Shown here: positions 53,072 through 61,547 of the stretch, piece by piece
Numbering within the stretch: position 1 is the stretch's first letter
Layout of the letters: each line of letters starts with the position of its first letter
NCBI RefSeq assembly: GCF_039545455.1
Contig: NZ_CP154468.1
Location: 1,189,501 to 1,253,500 of the forward strand
DNA length: 64,000 bases
Reading direction: 5' to 3'
From: Brucella sp. BE17
GTDB lineage: Bacteria; Pseudomonadota; Alphaproteobacteria; Rhizobiales; Rhizobiaceae
Notes under the pieces: model-generated
Database searches by the model: none
What the model was told of the DNA's origin: nothing
Seen by the model: only the letters and a program-made list of their open reading frames with translations
Program-made: the position numbers and the translations under genes

Positions 53072-53774
53072 AGGCCAACCCCTGCTGTCGGTGCGAGGGC
53101 TCAATGCCTGGTACGGCGAAAGCCATGCCCTGCACGGAGTCGATCTCGATATCTGGCCCGGTGAAACCATCACACTCTTGGGCCGCAACGGCGTGGGAAA
53201 GACGACAACATTGCGCGCCATTATGGGTATTATCCGAAAACGCACAGGTACGATCACACTAGAAGGCGAAGACATTCTGCGCGTGCCGCTGCATCGCATT
53301 GCCAGAACGGGCCTTGGCTTTGTGCCGGAAGAACGCGGAATTTTTTCAACGCTCAATGTACATGAAAACCTACTGCTTCCCCCGGTGGTTGCCAAGGGGG
53401 GCATGCCACTCGATGAGATTTACGAACTCTTCCCCAATCTCTACGAACGCCGCAACACTCCGGGAACCAGGCTTTCGGGCGGTGAGCAGCAAATGCTGGC
53501 CATTGCCCGCATCCTGCGTACCGGGGTGAAGGTGATGCTGCTCGATGAACCTACCGAAGGGCTAGCCCCCGTCATAATTCAGCGCATCGGCGATTTGCTG
53601 GTTGAGTTGAAGAAACGCGGCATGACAGTGCTTCTGGTCGAGCAAAACTTTCGCTTTGCTGCCAAGGTCGCCGACCGCTTCTATCTGATAGATCATGGCG
53701 TGGTGACGGGAAATTTCGCAACCGCCGAACTGCCAGCACACATGACGGCACTGAACGAAGCATTGGGGGTCTGA
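53064..53774 (+). CDS. LivF-type ABC transporter ATP-binding protein
   Basis: 236 aa from ATG 53064 (MNRGQPLLSVRGLNAWYGES), the normal LivF length. Walker A GRNGVGKTT, LGFVPEERGIFSTLNVHENL, signature LSGGEQQMLAIARIL, Walker B MLLDEPTEGLAP and VEQNFRFAAKVADRF are all present. The frame is open 46 codons upstream but that part overlaps the LivG gene. Heterodimeric ATPase with LivG. Confidence 0.92.
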   Translation: MNRGQPLLSVRGLNAWYGESHALHGVDLDIWPGETITLLGRNGVGKTTTLRAIMGIIRKRTGTITLEGEDILRVPLHRIARTGLGFVPEERGIFSTLNVHENLLLPPVVAKGGMPLDEIYELFPNLYERRNTPGTRLSGGEQQMLAIARILRTGVKVMLLDEPTEGLAPVIIQRIGDLLVELKKRGMTVLLVEQNFRFAAKVADRFYLIDHGVVTGNFATAELPAHMTALNEALGV

Positions 53775-53778
53775 AGCA

Positions 53779-54666
53779 ATGACAATGATCTTCGGATTCT
53801 CTGTGCAGGCGCTTCTCGGGCAGTTGCTTGTCGGCCTGATCAACGGTTCTTTCTATGCAATCCTGAGCCTTGGCCTTGCCATCATCTTCGGGCTTTTACG
53901 CATCATCAATTTTGCCCATGGCGCGCAATATATGCTCGGCGCGTTCGTCGGCTATCTACTCTTGAACGGCCTTGGCATCGGTTATTGGCCCGCTCTTATT
54001 CTGGCTCCACTCATCGTGGGATTGGGCGGCGTCATCATCGAACGCGCTGCCCTTTCAAGGCTCTATAATCTTGATCCGCTTTACGGATTGCTCTTCACCT
54101 TCGGTCTAGCGCTCGTGATCGAAGGTACTTTCCGTTATTATTATGGAGCCGCCGGCCAACCCTATGCCGTGCCGGCATCGCTTGCGGGTGGCAATAATAT
54201 CGGCTTCATGTTCCTGCCCAACTATCGCGCATGGGTGGTGGTGGTTTCACTTGTGATCTGCATCGGTACCTGGCTACTCATCGAGAAGACCAAGCTTGGT
54301 GCCTACCTGCGTGCTGCATCCGAAAACCCAACTCTGGTTAGAGCTTTCGGCATCAACGTACCGCTGCTTCTGACTTTCACTTATGCTCTGGGTGCCACCC
54401 TTGCCGGTCTTGCTGGCATTCTGGCAGCTCCTATCTATCAGGTCAGCCCGCTGATGGGATCCAATATCATCATTGTGGTTTTTGCCGTAGTCGTGGTCGG
54501 CGGCATGGGCTCGATCCTAGGAGCTATCATCACCGGCTATCTCCTGGGACTGGCTGAAGGTCTGACCAAGGTGTTTTATCCTGAAGCCTCCAACATCGTA
54601 ATCTTCGTTATCATGGCTATCGTCCTTCTGGTGCGACCCGCCGGACTGTTCGGGAAGGAAGCCTGA
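53779..54666 (+). CDS. LivH-type ABC transporter permease
   Basis: 295 aa. Membrane helices include LVGLINGSFYAILSLGLAII and FGLLRIINFAHGAQYMLGAF, the characteristic LivH N-terminus. The loop YLRAASENPTLVRAFGINVP contacts the ATPases. Spaced 4 bp from the LivF gene and 1 bp from the LivM-type gene. Confidence 0.92.
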   Translation: MTMIFGFSVQALLGQLLVGLINGSFYAILSLGLAIIFGLLRIINFAHGAQYMLGAFVGYLLLNGLGIGYWPALILAPLIVGLGGVIIERAALSRLYNLDPLYGLLFTFGLALVIEGTFRYYYGAAGQPYAVPASLAGGNNIGFMFLPNYRAWVVVVSLVICIGTWLLIEKTKLGAYLRAASENPTLVRAFGINVPLLLTFTYALGATLAGLAGILAAPIYQVSPLMGSNIIIVVFAVVVVGGMGSILGAIITGYLLGLAEGLTKVFYPEASNIVIFVIMAIVLLVRPAGLFGKEA

Positions 54667-54667
54667 C

Positions 54668-55657
54668 ATGGCTGATACCACTCTTAAAGCAACAGCTTCA
54701 CCACATGAGACCAAGGCTCGGACGCTCAACGGCCTTTCGGCAATCATTCTTGCCATTGCTCTTCTTGGCCTGATCGCAGCCCCCTTCATGGTCTACCCTA
54801 TATTTCTGATGAAAATGCTGTGTTTTGCTCTCTTCGCGTCGGCCTTCAATCTGCTAATTGGCTATACCGGTATTCTGTCCTTCGGCCACGCAGCCTTCTT
54901 TGGCGGCGCTGCCTATGTTACGGCACATGCGGTCAAAGAATGGGGTGTGACGCCGGAGCTGGGTATTTTACTCGGTATTCTCGCCGCTGCAGCGCTGGGG
55001 CTTGTAATCGGTTATCTCGCAATCCGCCGTCAGGGCATTTATTCAACGATGATCACGCTGGCACTGGCGCAGATGTTTTTCTTCTTCTGCCTGCAGGCAG
55101 CCTTCACCCATGGCGAAGACGGCCTTCAGGGCGTACCCCGGGGCTATCTTTTTGGCATCATCGATCTCAACCAGACAATGAACATGTATTATCTTGTGCT
55201 GGCCCTTTTCGTGGTTGGGATCGTTGCGATCTGGCGTATTATAAACTCACCTTTCGGCATGATTCTGAAATCGGTGCGAGAAAACGAAAGCCGTGCCATA
55301 TCACTCGGCTATTCCGTTGATCAGTACAAACTGGCCGCTTTCGTGATGTCGGCAGCTATTGCCGGCCTTGCAGGCGGCATGAAGGCACTCGTCTTCCAGT
55401 TTGCAACTCTCACCGATGTGGGTTGGCAGATGTCGGGCGAAGTGATCCTAATGACGCTTCTGGGCGGCATCGGAACGCTCATCGGCCCCATCGTCGGTGC
55501 TACCTTCATTGTAGCTCTCCAGAACTATCTCGCAACCTCCGACTTCCCTGTCACCATAGTCACAGGAGTTATCTTTATGACATGCGTGCTGGTATTCCGA
55601 AAAGGCATCATCGGAGAGTTCTATTCATCGCGCATCGGAAAGAAACTATTCGGATAA
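54668..55657 (+). CDS. LivM-type ABC transporter permease
   Basis: 329 aa. SAFNLLIGYTGILSFGHAAF and FGGAAYVTAHAVKEWGV are the LivM signature. The loop KSVRENESRAISLGYSVDQY, then KLAAFVMSAAIAGLAGGMKA completes the domain. Last gene of the transporter operon. No terminator hairpin was noticed in the following 70 bp. Confidence 0.92.
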   Translation: MADTTLKATASPHETKARTLNGLSAIILAIALLGLIAAPFMVYPIFLMKMLCFALFASAFNLLIGYTGILSFGHAAFFGGAAYVTAHAVKEWGVTPELGILLGILAAAALGLVIGYLAIRRQGIYSTMITLALAQMFFFFCLQAAFTHGEDGLQGVPRGYLFGIIDLNQTMNMYYLVLALFVVGIVAIWRIINSPFGMILKSVRENESRAISLGYSVDQYKLAAFVMSAAIAGLAGGMKALVFQFATLTDVGWQMSGEVILMTLLGGIGTLIGPIVGATFIVALQNYLATSDFPVTIVTGVIFMTCVLVFRKGIIGEFYSSRIGKKLFG

Positions 55658-55726
55658 ATTCCACTGACCGAGAGGCTGACTTCACATGCTCCGATGCACT
55701 TACCGGTCTCTTTATCAACTAAACGA

Positions 55727-56012
55727 CTAACGGTTGGCGACGGTAGGTTTGTCGGCATGGTTCTGGATATACTGAAGTATGTCATCATCGGTGACATTGC
55801 CGCTTGTTGTGCAGAAATATCTACAATCCCAGAAATGGCGACCCCAGTAGCGCTTTTTTTAAGGCGGGGAATTCCCGCCGGACCTTATGGATGAGCGTCC
55901 TTGCATACGACGCACGATATCGCTTACGGCCAGATGTGGCGGGATTGAGATCATCATATGCACATGATCACCAGAAATTACGCCTTTGATGATATTGATG
56001 TCCAGTTCATTG
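55727..56012 (-). pseudogene. IS200/IS605-type TnpA (Y1 transposase) remnant
   Basis: Minus-strand frame DINIIKGVISGDHVHMMISI, then PPHLAVSDIVRRMQGRSS contains the HUH-type metal motif (HVH). After one or more shifts, RYWGRHFWDCRYFCTTSGNV and DDDILQYIQNHADKPTVANR carry the catalytic tyrosine, stopping at 55727-55729. The N-terminus is lost at 56012, where an IS3-type fragment begins. Confidence 0.72.
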
Positions 56013-56013
56013 C

Positions 56014-56502
56014 TTGTCCATCATCAACGCCTGGAAACTGTGCACCAGCATGAAAGTCAGTGATGTCACCGATACGCTCAACCTGGCACTGGTTGGCTCA
56101 GGCTATTACGTGGTCAAGGTCGAGCATCGCCCCCGTCTGCTGTCGGACAACGGTTCGTGTTATGTCGCTTCCAACCTTGGTGAATGGCTGCAAAAATACA
56201 AGATCGATCAGGTCCATTGCGCGCCTGGGCAATTGCAGACGCAAGGGAAAATCGAACGCTGGCACCAGACGATCAAGAACCGCATCCTGCTCGAAAACTA
56301 CTTCTTCAAGGAGGACCTCGAAGCCCAGATCGCAACCTTCGTCGAGCATTGCAATTATCGCAGATGCCACGAGAGCCTCGACAATCTAACCCCGGCCTAC
56401 GTCTACTTCGGGCGCGGCCAAACCATTCTACTCGAACGCGAAAGGATTAAACGAAACACGATCGGACAGCGTCGCTTGAACCACCAGTCCAAAGCAGCTT
56501 AA
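56014..56502 (+). pseudogene. IS3-family transposase, C-terminal fragment
   Basis: 162-codon frame covering the rve integrase core: LLSDNGSCYVASNLGEWLQK (second Asp), LQTQGKIERWHQTIKNRILL (Glu), HCNYRRCHESLDNLTPAYVY and a KR-rich tail. The first catalytic Asp and the N-terminal part are missing. The left edge coincides with the end of the TnpA remnant, so this is a rearrangement junction. Confidence 0.75.
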
Positions 56503-56537
56503 ATCAAACCGCAAACAGAGCCGGAAACTCCAATCTT

Positions 56538-56873
56538 CTAAAGACAAACTTGTCTCAAATCATTCGACAACGGAGACGTTTCAGTCCGGCTGTAGCTTGC
56601 CTTTTTGCCGAACAGCTTTTTTGAACTGCTATGTGCTTCGAATTCGCTAATGTCCCGTGCTTCCGCTCTGGTTATCTTGTCGCTTGCTGAACGAGCCGCC
56701 TTTTCCTTGGTATCGACTTTCGAGCCTATGATAATGATATCGTGCGAACCGCTGGTGTCCGCAGGACCGCCTGCGTTAACACCGACGGAACCACCCACTG
56801 TAATGTCCGAACCCACATGGGTTTGCGAGCGATACGAAACTTCTGGTGACGTGGTTTTAGTCGTCTCCATCAC
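56538..56873 (-). pseudogene. Filamentous-hemagglutinin/CdiA-like fragment
   Basis: 111 codons. VGSDITVGGSVGVNAGGPAD, GSHDIIIIGSKVDTKEKAAR and EAHSSSKKLFGKKASYSRTE are like the FHA-2 repeats of large two-partner secreted exoproteins (glycine/serine-rich beta-helix with SSKK.LFGKK). It has no signal, TPS domain or toxin end here, and both sides are other mobile remnants. Probably a displaced piece of an adhesin or contact-dependent inhibition gene; family call is tentative. Confidence 0.45.
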
Positions 56874-56876
56874 TCG

Positions 56877-57314
56877 GGAAGAAGGCCGACTGATGGACCT
56901 CTATCCTAAGGAGGTTATTTACATTGAGGTGGTAAAGGAACGGGGCGATCAGCTCAAATTCCGTAAGGCAGAACTGACAGGGTTTCTTGCCTCTGCCGAT
57001 GAGCGCTCCATCCAAATATGGCGCTACAATATCGCAAACGCGTCCAGCAACTCTACGAGACACTACAGCACGATAGCGAAGACACGCGCATGGAAGCTGT
57101 CGATGCTATCCGTTCGCTCGTTGATGCAATCGTCCTCACACCAGCAGATGGCAGGATGGAGATCGACGTTCGCGGTGATCTGGCTGGCATTCTCGCCATA
57201 TCCGTAAACGCAAAAAAGCCCTTCGTTAAGAAGGGCTTGATGGATTTTCAGGGATCGTTGGTTGCGGGGGCACGCAACTACCGATACCGACATTCGCTCC
57301 AAATTGCCGTCTAA
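56877..57314 (+). pseudogene. Large serine recombinase, C-terminal remnant
   Basis: Two frames: RGDQLKFRKAELTGFLASAD, then after a shift near 57015 MALQYRKRVQQLYETLQHDS and MEAVDAIRSLVDAIVLTPAD, GRMEIDVRGDLAGILAISVN, ending at 57314. This matches the C-terminal coiled region of resolvase/invertase-type large serine recombinases from alphaproteobacterial islands. The catalytic N-terminal domain is absent. A likely relic of an integrated element's recombinase. Confidence 0.7.
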
Positions 57315-57625
57315 TCTGGGTGTAGTGGAGCGGACAAGGCCGTGTGGTTACTCCGCGCGGCTTCGTAAAAGAAGTTCAGGGATGACCATGAACATCGGCA
57401 CACATCGACCAGAAAGGAAAAGCCGTCACACTTCGCAGCGTGACGGCTTCCTGAACCTGACCAGCCGATACCTGATCGTGAGGCTTTTTCCCCTTACAGG
57501 ATGGCCACCTCGGGCGCCGCTCGGACCTGCACGTTGCCGTGCTTGATGTTTTGAGACCGTGAGGCATAGGCACGGTCTGTCTTGATGGGTGGAAAGATAG
57601 CGTAACAAGCCTCAAATGTCAATCA
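57315..57625. other. Intergenic, 311 bp
   Basis: No gene seen. It contains the inverted repeat at 57420-57449 that can end transcription of the phosphoribosyltransferase gene, and otherwise no recognisable repeat or attachment site. Confidence 0.5.
57420..57449 (-). terminator. Probable rho-independent terminator of the phosphoribosyltransferase gene
   Basis: AAGCCGTCAC and GTGACGGCTT form a 10-bp perfect stem around a 10-nt loop. Read on the minus strand, the stem is followed by TTTTCCTTTC, giving a T-rich tail. It is about 175 bp after the stop at 57626. Confidence 0.6.
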
Positions 57626-58366
57626 TCAGGAAGCGCGGACCGCGTTCAGGTCGCTCAACAGACACACCCCACGCTGGACGATCGCACCCTGCTCTCGCAG
57701 ACATTCCGCCACAGAGATAATAGATGTTCCCGACGACACAAGGTCGTCGATCAGCGCAATCCGCTGCCCTTCCAGGACGGGCACTTCTCCGCTTATGGTA
57801 AACGGCTGAAAGAAACGCCGCATCGGTTTGGCGACTTCCTTCATCTGGAAATCCGTGTCCCGCTTTGCCCTTCTCAGTTGGCCGAGTGCAGCTTTGAAGG
57901 CTCTTTCATCACGATCTTTCGCGAACTGCGGAAAGCCGGCATCGATAGCGTCCAGAACCTCACCGACCATCCGCTTGCGTAGAAAGCTCGATTCTACGAG
58001 CGGCAATCCCGACGCCTTCGACACTTGCTTCGCAAACGAACGACACAAGGGCTTACTCGACGGAACATCGACAAGGACATCTACGTCCAAATCGCCGACG
58101 AATGCTGTCAGGATCTCATCGGCGCGCTTGTAGAGCATCTGATGGTACATTGGCTGCATACGGTAGCCGTTCATCTCCTTGAGAGCATAGACTAGCGGAT
58201 TTCCATCACGGTCATGCCCCTTCGTAGTCTTGCGGCGGAAGACATATTGAAGCCGTAGCCCGTCTATCGCGCCCTCTGTCGGATTTCCTTCGGTGGAGGT
58301 ATCCACGAGTTCCTGATGGGAGTGATCGATAATCACCGTCTTATTGGCGTAAACGTTTATCCCCAA
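57626..58366 (-). CDS. Phosphoribosyltransferase-fold protein
   Basis: 246 aa. The type I PRTase PRPP-binding motif is visible in the C-terminal half: RIALIDDLVSSGTSIISVAE (two acidic residues followed by SSGTS), preceded by VDVLVDVPSSKPLCRSFAKQ, which resembles ComF-like folds. The N-terminal 70 residues (YVFRRKTTKGHDRDGNPLVY, then ALKEMNGYRMQPMYH) are not typical of ComF or purine PRTases. It is transcribed alone, between a recombinase relic and the trb cluster, and may be cargo of the conjugative element. Substrate unknown. Confidence 0.7.
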   Translation of the reverse strand: MGINVYANKTVIIDHSHQELVDTSTEGNPTEGAIDGLRLQYVFRRKTTKGHDRDGNPLVYALKEMNGYRMQPMYHQMLYKRADEILTAFVGDLDVDVLVDVPSSKPLCRSFAKQVSKASGLPLVESSFLRKRMVGEVLDAIDAGFPQFAKDRDERAFKAALGQLRRAKRDTDFQMKEVAKPMRRFFQPFTISGEVPVLEGQRIALIDDLVSSGTSIISVAECLREQGAIVQRGVCLLSDLNAVRAS

Positions 58367-58493
58367 GAACCCTCAGCCCCCAGCCCTACTTAGGTAAACA
58401 GAACAGCACATCTGCCGCATGTGAATTCTTCGTTTATATGACCTCGCTCAGAGAAGCACATGCAAATGGTGCCTTGCGCGGCATCGCAGCGAA

Positions 58494-58715
58494 TTAGCTC
58501 CCCAGACGACGCGCCTTTGCGAACCCCCGATCTGTGGCGATGAAACGCTCCAGCATCGGCACGATGAGCCGGACGGGATCGGCTGCGGTCTGGCCGCTTT
58601 CGCGGGCCAGCACCTCGGCATAGGCGATAAGATCACGGTGGAGCGCGCCCGACAGTTCCACCGTCACTTTGACGGGTTTGTCCTCAACAAGCGGTCCGAG
58701 TTTCAGCTTCGTCAT
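58494..58715 (-). CDS. DUF2274 family protein at the end of the trb operon
   Basis: 73 aa: MTKLKLGPLVEDKPVKVTVE, then LSGALHRDLIAYAEVLARES and DPVRLIVPMLERFIATDRGF. This short protein with a ribbon-helix-helix-like start is regularly the last gene after trbI in alphaproteobacterial trb clusters. It starts 2 bp after the trbI stop, so it is in the operon. Function not established; a DNA-binding or regulatory role is possible. Confidence 0.85.
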   Translation of the reverse strand: MTKLKLGPLVEDKPVKVTVELSGALHRDLIAYAEVLARESGQTAADPVRLIVPMLERFIATDRGFAKARRLGS

Positions 58716-58717
58716 GG

Positions 58718-59851
58718 TCAGTTCCTGTAAGGTTCGAGTATGAGATCTCGGGTGACGATGACCCTGACCGGATAGCCCGGCCGGATGGTCAACGTTGGCG
58801 CGACCTGCAACTGGCGCTGGACGATCTGCTGTCCGGCCTGATTGATAGTGTCCTGCGCCCCGTCGCGGATGGCGCGGATCAGGCGATCCTCGTCGTCGGT
58901 CGCCAGTTCCGTGCCGATGCCGAGCAGAGTGGACAGGCCCGCCGCCTTCATCAGATCCCACCAGTGGTAATCGACGCCATCCTCCAGACCGGCATAGCCG
59001 GAAGCGTCAGCACCGGGCTGGCGCTCCAGAACGATGGAGCGGCCATTGGGCAGGATCAGGCGGTTCCAGACGAGCAGCACGCGGCGCTGGCCGAACTGCA
59101 CGCCGGCATCATATTGGCCGATGATGCGCGTGCCCTGCGGGATAAGCAGAAGCGAGCCGGTCGGGCTGTCATAGACATTTTCCGTGACCTGCGCGGTGAT
59201 CTGGCCAGGCAGATCGGAACGGATGCCGGTAATCATAGCAGCCGGGATTACGGCCCCAGCCTGAAGGATATAAGGCGAGGCTGGCGCCATGATCCGATCC
59301 ATGGCAACGGTCTGGCGATCCACCGGACCATTCAGAAATGCCGTGTGCCGGTCCTGCGTGGCGGGCTGACCGCCAAGGTCAAGGCCAGCGAGGCCCGGCA
59401 TATTGGAGCCAGGTATCGTTGCTGATCGCTGCCCCGACTGGAAGAACACGGTGCTAAGACGTGCCGCTTCTTCCTCGGCAAGACGGCGCTCCTCGGCAGG
59501 ATCGCGGGTTGGTGTTGCCATAGCGGGCGGCGTAACGGGTTGCCCCCTGTTCTGGGCGTCGAGGATTGGGCCGCCGAGGTCGCCCGGCAAAGCTGGTCCC
59601 AGGACGGGGCCGGTATAATCACGCGGCAGACCGGCCAGCCCGTCCGCTGTGGGGCGGTTCTCGGTTGAATAGAGTTCTTCGCCGCTGCCGCTCATGTCGC
59701 GGGTCTGGAGCGCATAGATCAGTGCGCCACCAATGCCGAGGAGCGCGATGGCGCCAACACCAGCCAGCATCTTGCGCGACAGGCGGGTGACACGCGGCGG
59801 CTCGGCGCGCAGGCGCATAGGAGGCGCGTTGGTGGTCGTCTCTTCGCTCAT
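58718..59851 (-). CDS. trbI: TrbI, conjugal transfer inner-membrane/core-complex protein (VirB10 homologue)
   Basis: 377 aa. One N-terminal transmembrane helix at about residues 28-48 (MLAGVGAIALLGIGGALIYA) follows a short cytoplasmic tail, then a proline-rich stretch and the VirB10 beta-barrel: ILQAGAVIPAAMITGIRSDL, PGQITAQVTENVYDSPTGSL and LIPQGTRIIGQYDAGVQFGQ. The core-complex protein spans both membranes and senses ATP energy in type IV secretion. Overlaps trbG by 4 bp (ATGA). Confidence 0.93.
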   Translation of the reverse strand: MSEETTTNAPPMRLRAEPPRVTRLSRKMLAGVGAIALLGIGGALIYALQTRDMSGSGEELYSTENRPTADGLAGLPRDYTGPVLGPALPGDLGGPILDAQNRGQPVTPPAMATPTRDPAEERRLAEEEAARLSTVFFQSGQRSATIPGSNMPGLAGLDLGGQPATQDRHTAFLNGPVDRQTVAMDRIMAPASPYILQAGAVIPAAMITGIRSDLPGQITAQVTENVYDSPTGSLLLIPQGTRIIGQYDAGVQFGQRRVLLVWNRLILPNGRSIVLERQPGADASGYAGLEDGVDYHWWDLMKAAGLSTLLGIGTELATDDEDRLIRAIRDGAQDTINQAGQQIVQRQLQVAPTLTIRPGYPVRVIVTRDLILEPYRN

Positions 59852-60861
59852 GACGGAGTCTCCCCGGTCTTTGCGGGCTGGGCCGCCTGCCTTTGTTCGA
59901 CGCGGACGATCCTGACGGTCTGCTGGCGATCACCGCTGCCAAGGCGCAGTTCGGCAACACCGAACAGGCGATCCACGATCAGGATGTTCTGGTGGATGCG
60001 GCTGTTGACGATCTGCGTTTCACCCTCGGAACCGATGACGAAGATTGGCGGCATCTCGCCCTGCACGATGCCGCGCGGGAAGACGACATAGACACGGCGG
60101 CCATCGTCGAAGACGGAGATGGGCCGCCACGGTGGCGTGTCTCCAGTCAGTCCGTAACGATAGTTACGGGCCGTCTCGACAGGGATGATGGGCGCGGCGG
60201 GAACGGCTACACGCTGACCAGCAGGTAGCGCGGGATAGGCCCAGGCCACAGCGGGCATATAGAGCGCCGCGCGGGCGCGAAGCTCAATGAGATAGACACG
60301 GCGATCCGTGCTGATGACAAGATTGGTGGAAATATCCTCACGGGTCGGTTTGACGAAGATATGGACGCGGCGGCTTGTACCCGATCCGCTTTCGGTATCG
60401 CCAATGATCCAGCGGGCGGTGTCGCCTGCCGCAATCGGTCCCGCGCCGGTCAGGCTTTCGCCCGGCTCCAGCGCGATTGTCGTGATCTGCCCCGGTGCGG
60501 TATAGACCTGAAACAGCGCCCCTTCCGACCAGGGGTAGATCTGGATGGCATTATAGTAGCCCTCACGCCGCGGCTCGACCCGGGCGGCGGCATTGGCGTT
60601 CTCGACGCGGCCAGTCGGCGTCGTGGCAACGGTCCCGCCGCGCGCCACAGTCCATGCCGGCGGCGTGTGCAAAGGCCGGGGCCGGTCATCGGCAACGGCT
60701 GCCGGCACGACGGGAAGCGCTGGCACATCGGCATCATAGCTGAACTGCGGGGTGCGGTTGGTTGCGCAGCCGGCGAGCATGGTGGCGGACAGCAACAAAG
60801 CAGCCAAAGCGGGTTTACGGAAAGCCGGGAACGCGGCTTTACGGATCATCGTGCGGGTCAT
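59848..60861 (-). CDS. trbG: TrbG, conjugal transfer outer-membrane core protein (VirB9 homologue)
   Basis: 337 aa from ATG 60861, which overlaps the trbF stop (ATGA); the frame is open 7 codons further upstream. A lipobox-like LSATMLAGC near the N-terminus suggests lipidation. The VirB9/CagX domain follows with NAIQIYPWSEGALFQVYTAP and ITTIALEPGESLTGAGPIAA. It pairs with TrbI in the periplasmic channel. Ends overlapping trbI. Confidence 0.93.
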   Translation of the reverse strand: MTRTMIRKAAFPAFRKPALAALLLSATMLAGCATNRTPQFSYDADVPALPVVPAAVADDRPRPLHTPPAWTVARGGTVATTPTGRVENANAAARVEPRREGYYNAIQIYPWSEGALFQVYTAPGQITTIALEPGESLTGAGPIAAGDTARWIIGDTESGSGTSRRVHIFVKPTREDISTNLVISTDRRVYLIELRARAALYMPAVAWAYPALPAGQRVAVPAAPIIPVETARNYRYGLTGDTPPWRPISVFDDGRRVYVVFPRGIVQGEMPPIFVIGSEGETQIVNSRIHQNILIVDRLFGVAELRLGSGDRQQTVRIVRVEQRQAAQPAKTGETPS

Positions 60862-61547
60862 TGGCTCATCTCCCGCGACCATGAGATTGCGTTGACGTAG
60901 ATGCCGAGCGGATTGGCGCGCAGGCGATCCGCGTCGCGCGGGGTCTGAATCACGATGGTCAGGATCGCGGTCCAGCGTTCGGTCGTGGAGAGCTGGCCGT
61001 TCTCATAATGACGCTCCGTCCAGGCGACACGGAAGCTGTCATTCGAGGCGCGGATCACCGACGACACTTCAACCGCAATCTGCTGCCTGCCGACCTTGGT
61101 GAACGGATCATTGGCGCGGGCGTAATCATTGAGTGTTGCCGCACCTCGATCCGTGGTGAACTCGTAGGCGCGGAGCCAGTTCTGCCGCACGATGATGGCG
61201 TCGGACGGGATAGAGCGTGTCTGCTCGATGAAGCGGCCGAGATGAAACGCAATCTGGGGATCGGTCGGACGGTATTCAGCCACGGCGGGCGCAACGGCCT
61301 GCGACTGGCCGAGATTATCGACCTGCACTACCCAGGGCACCACAGTCCCACGCGCCGATTGCCAGACAAGGGCAGAGGCGAAACCGGCTGAGAGGATCAG
61401 CGAACCAAAGGCCATGATGCGCCAGTTCTTTGCCTGTACGCGAGCCGAGCCGATGCGTTCATCCCACGCTTGAGCAGCCTTCTGGTAAGGCGTCTCGGGT
61501 TCGGGCGATTTGCCGTAATGGGCCGATGGACGTTTGAAGATGTTCAT
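60858..61547 (-). CDS. trbF: TrbF, conjugal transfer protein (VirB8 homologue)
   Basis: 229 aa. A single transmembrane helix at about residues 46-66 (IMAFGSLILSAGFASALVWQ) is followed by a periplasmic NTF2-like VirB8 domain (DPQIAFHLGRFIEQTRSIPS, then VEVSSVIRASNDSFRVAWTE). Scaffold subunit of the mating-pair channel. Overlaps both trbL and trbG by 4 bp. Confidence 0.93.
   Translation of the reverse strand: MNIFKRPSAHYGKSPEPETPYQKAAQAWDERIGSARVQAKNWRIMAFGSLILSAGFASALVWQSARGTVVPWVVQVDNLGQSQAVAPAVAEYRPTDPQIAFHLGRFIEQTRSIPSDAIIVRQNWLRAYEFTTDRGAATLNDYARANDPFTKVGRQQIAVEVSSVIRASNDSFRVAWTERHYENGQLSTTERWTAILTIVIQTPRDADRLRANPLGIYVNAISWSREMSQ

Noticed and set aside
58494..58961. 155-codon frame extending upstream of DUF2274 into trbI
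   Set aside because: The extension is out-of-frame trbI sequence; the ATG at 58715 gives the normal 73-residue DUF2274 protein.
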